Source: Oscillospiraceae bacterium (GTDB taxonomy: Bacteria > Bacillota > Clostridia > Oscillospirales > UBA929). From it: 7,212 bases of DNA. The first letter of the stretch is position 1. The number at the start of each line of letters is the position of its first letter. Positions 5,869 through 7,212 of this stretch are shown here, one piece after another. The notes below the pieces were generated by a model. It worked only from the letters and a program-made list of their open reading frames with translations, did no database searches and was not told the DNA's origin. Where the stretch lies: contig WRLW01000075.1 of assembly GCA_009777435.1 (NCBI GenBank), positions 1 through 7,212 on the forward strand, given 5' to 3'. The translations under genes and the position numbers were made by a program.

Positions 5869-7212
5869 GAATGGCGAGGGCGGCGCGCGGCGGCGGCTGT
5901 TTGGCCGTATACAGGCGCGAAATATACTCATACTACACCACCCCGCAGGGCTATGTCTTTACCGGCCTGTTCGTGCTGGTGCTGAACCTGTTTTTTTATT
6001 TCGCGAACGTGAGCGGGCGCGTCTCGTCGCTCGGCGCGGCCTTCGCGTTTATGCTGACTGTTTTGATGCTGACCGTGCCCGTGCTGACCATGCGGCTGTT
6101 CGCGGAGGAGTACAGGCGCGGCACCGACCGCCTTTTGCTGACCGCGCCGGTCACGCTGCGCGCCGTGGTCATGGGCAAGCTGATAGCCGCCATGACAGTG
6201 TTTGCCGTCGCGCTGTCAAACACCCTGATCTGGGCGGAGATCGTCGCGCTGTTCGGCGGCCTGAACACGGCCGAGTATATCGGCAACATATTCGCCATGC
6301 TCGCCTTCGCGTCCGTGTACATCTCTCTGGGGCTGCTGGTGTCGGCGCTGACCGGTAGCCAGACCGTCGCCGTGGTCGCCTCGCTGGGGGTGTTCGCGGC
6401 GCTGTTTCTGGCCGACGTCGCCGTGAGCATTATGCCCGACGCGCCCGCCACGCGCTTTTTGGCGTCGTTCTCGCTGTTCAAGCGCTATGACGCGTTCTCG
6501 CGCGGCGTTTTCTCTTTAACGGATATAGTCTTTTGCGTCACGGCCTGCGCGCTGTTTGTTTTCCTGACCACGGCCGCCCTCAGCCGGCGGCGCAGCGGTC
6601 TCAGGCATCGGTGGAAACGCCTGCTGGCGCTCGCGATACCCGGCCTCGCGCTGCTGGCGGCCGTAAATCTTTTTACCTCGGCGCTCGGCGAGCGCTATTA
6701 CCTGAAGCTCGACATGACGCGCGGAAGGGTGTTCGCGCTGACCGGGCAGACCGTCGATATCCTGCGCGCGCTGCCCGAGCATGTGACCATTACCATGCTA
6801 ACGCCGCCCAGCGAGCTTTCGGGCGTCGTTTACGACGACATGACCGGCGCGGCCTATCAGCTCTCCGACCTGCGCGAGGCGCTTGAGAAATACCGCTCGA
6901 CGTCCGGCGGCAACCTTACGTTCAGATACGTCGATCCCGAGCTGAATCCGGGATGGCTGCAATCGCGCGACCTGACCGGGCAGGCCGGGTATTACAGCCT
7001 GATAGTCGAAAGCGAGCGGCGCGTCCGCGTGCTGTCGCTGCGCGACCTTTTCGAGACGCGAACCATGTATGACTACGACGGCGCGCCCATTCAGGAGATG
7101 ACCATGGGCCTCAAGGCCGAGAGCGCCATCACGTCGGCCATATTAAACGTAGTCACCGAACGGCTGCCCACGGCCCCCGCCATACAGGGACACGCCGACT
7201 TCGCGCTCCAAA
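5865..7212 (+). CDS. Fused ABC-2 permease and GldG-like auxiliary domain (runs off right edge)
   Basis: 449 codons are visible without a stop; the C-terminus is outside the window. Residues 1-245 are an ABC-2 permease: a Y-R-R-E-I-Y (16-21) amphipathic start, then membrane segments at roughly 30-48, 56-76, 100-124, 139-162, 166-190 and 216-239, with the cytoplasmic E-E-Y-R-R-G-T (81-87) after the second, usual in this family. After the basic stretch R-R-R-S-G (241-245), a further membrane segment (about 252-272) leads into a GldG-like extracytoplasmic domain: Y-Y-L-K-L-D-M-T (278-285), F-A-L-T-G-Q-T (290-296), Y-V-D-P-E-L-N-P (355-362), E-S-A-I-T-S-A-I (419-426) and G-H-A-D (442-445, where relatives have G-H-G-E). 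I checked the frame across the junction and found no stop or shift. In Bacteroidetes gliding systems GldF and GldG are separate proteins. With the ATPase upstream (ATGA overlap) it would form a two-protein exporter. The substrate is unknown. Confidence 0.88.
   Translation, partial: MRMARAARGGGCLAVYRREIYSYYTTPQGYVFTGLFVLVLNLFFYFANVSGRVSSLGAAFAFMLTVLMLTVPVLTMRLFAEEYRRGTDRLLLTAPVTLRAVVMGKLIAAMTVFAVALSNTLIWAEIVALFGGLNTAEYIGNIFAMLAFASVYISLGLLVSALTGSQTVAVVASLGVFAALFLADVAVSIMPDAPATRFLASFSLFKRYDAFSRGVFSLTDIVFCVTACALFVFLTTAALSRRRSGLRHRWKRLLALAIPGLALLAAVNLFTSALGERYYLKLDMTRGRVFALTGQTVDILRALPEHVTITMLTPPSELSGVVYDDMTGAAYQLSDLREALEKYRSTSGGNLTFRYVDPELNPGWLQSRDLTGQAGYYSLIVESERRVRVLSLRDLFETRTMYDYDGAPIQEMTMGLKAESAITSAILNVVTERLPTAPAIQGHADFALQ

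Noticed and set aside
1..7212. Search by eye for parS (TGTTTCACGTGAAACA), NBS (ATTTCCCGGGAAAT), tRNA, CRISPR or IS ends
   Set aside because: None was seen; a scan allowing mismatches would be needed to exclude weak sites.

Overview
The window looks like a chromosomal segment from a GC-rich, low-to-medium AT Firmicute of the class Clostridia (Oscillospirales-like). This is an inference from four things: a Noc-type ParB protein (a Firmicutes family), strong GGAGG ribosome binding sites, sigma-A-type promoters in AT-rich gaps between GC-rich genes, and GTG starts. No plasmid, phage, IS or CRISPR structure is visible. I see no convincing undescribed defence or mobile system; the genes are mostly housekeeping or known families, some with unusual details.

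Layout. (1) 1-468, minus strand: the N-terminal part of a LysM protein that runs off the left edge, with one LysM domain followed by three 22-residue Trp/Glu/Pro repeats. (2) 469-688: a divergent promoter region, with a good promoter (TTGTCA-17-TATAAT) for the next gene. (3) 689-2749, plus strand: an elongation factor G-like GTPase whose G-domain motifs differ from translocating EF-G. (4) 2783-2819: a symmetric hairpin terminator shared by two convergent genes. (5) 2844-3665, minus strand: rsmA/ksgA, the 16S rRNA adenine dimethyltransferase, with its own near-consensus promoter and a GTG start. (6) 3666-3847: a gap with the ksgA promoter and a small palindromic intergenic element. (7) 3848-4675, minus strand: a ParB-family protein with Noc-type DNA-recognition residues. 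(8) 4676-4890: an AT-rich divergent promoter region. (9) 4891-5868, plus strand: an ABC-2 type ATPase, overlapping by ATGA with (10) 5865 to beyond 7212, plus strand: one reading frame that joins an ABC-2 permease to a GldG-like extracytoplasmic domain, cut by the right edge.

How the genes relate. The last two genes form a clear operon encoding an ABC-2 (Gld-like) exporter, with ATPase, membrane channel and auxiliary domain in two polypeptides. The EF-G-like and KsgA proteins both concern the ribosome but are convergent and separately promoted. The Noc-like protein is expected to link chromosome position to cell division; no parA is next to it here. Functions are assigned from motifs read by eye, with no database search.
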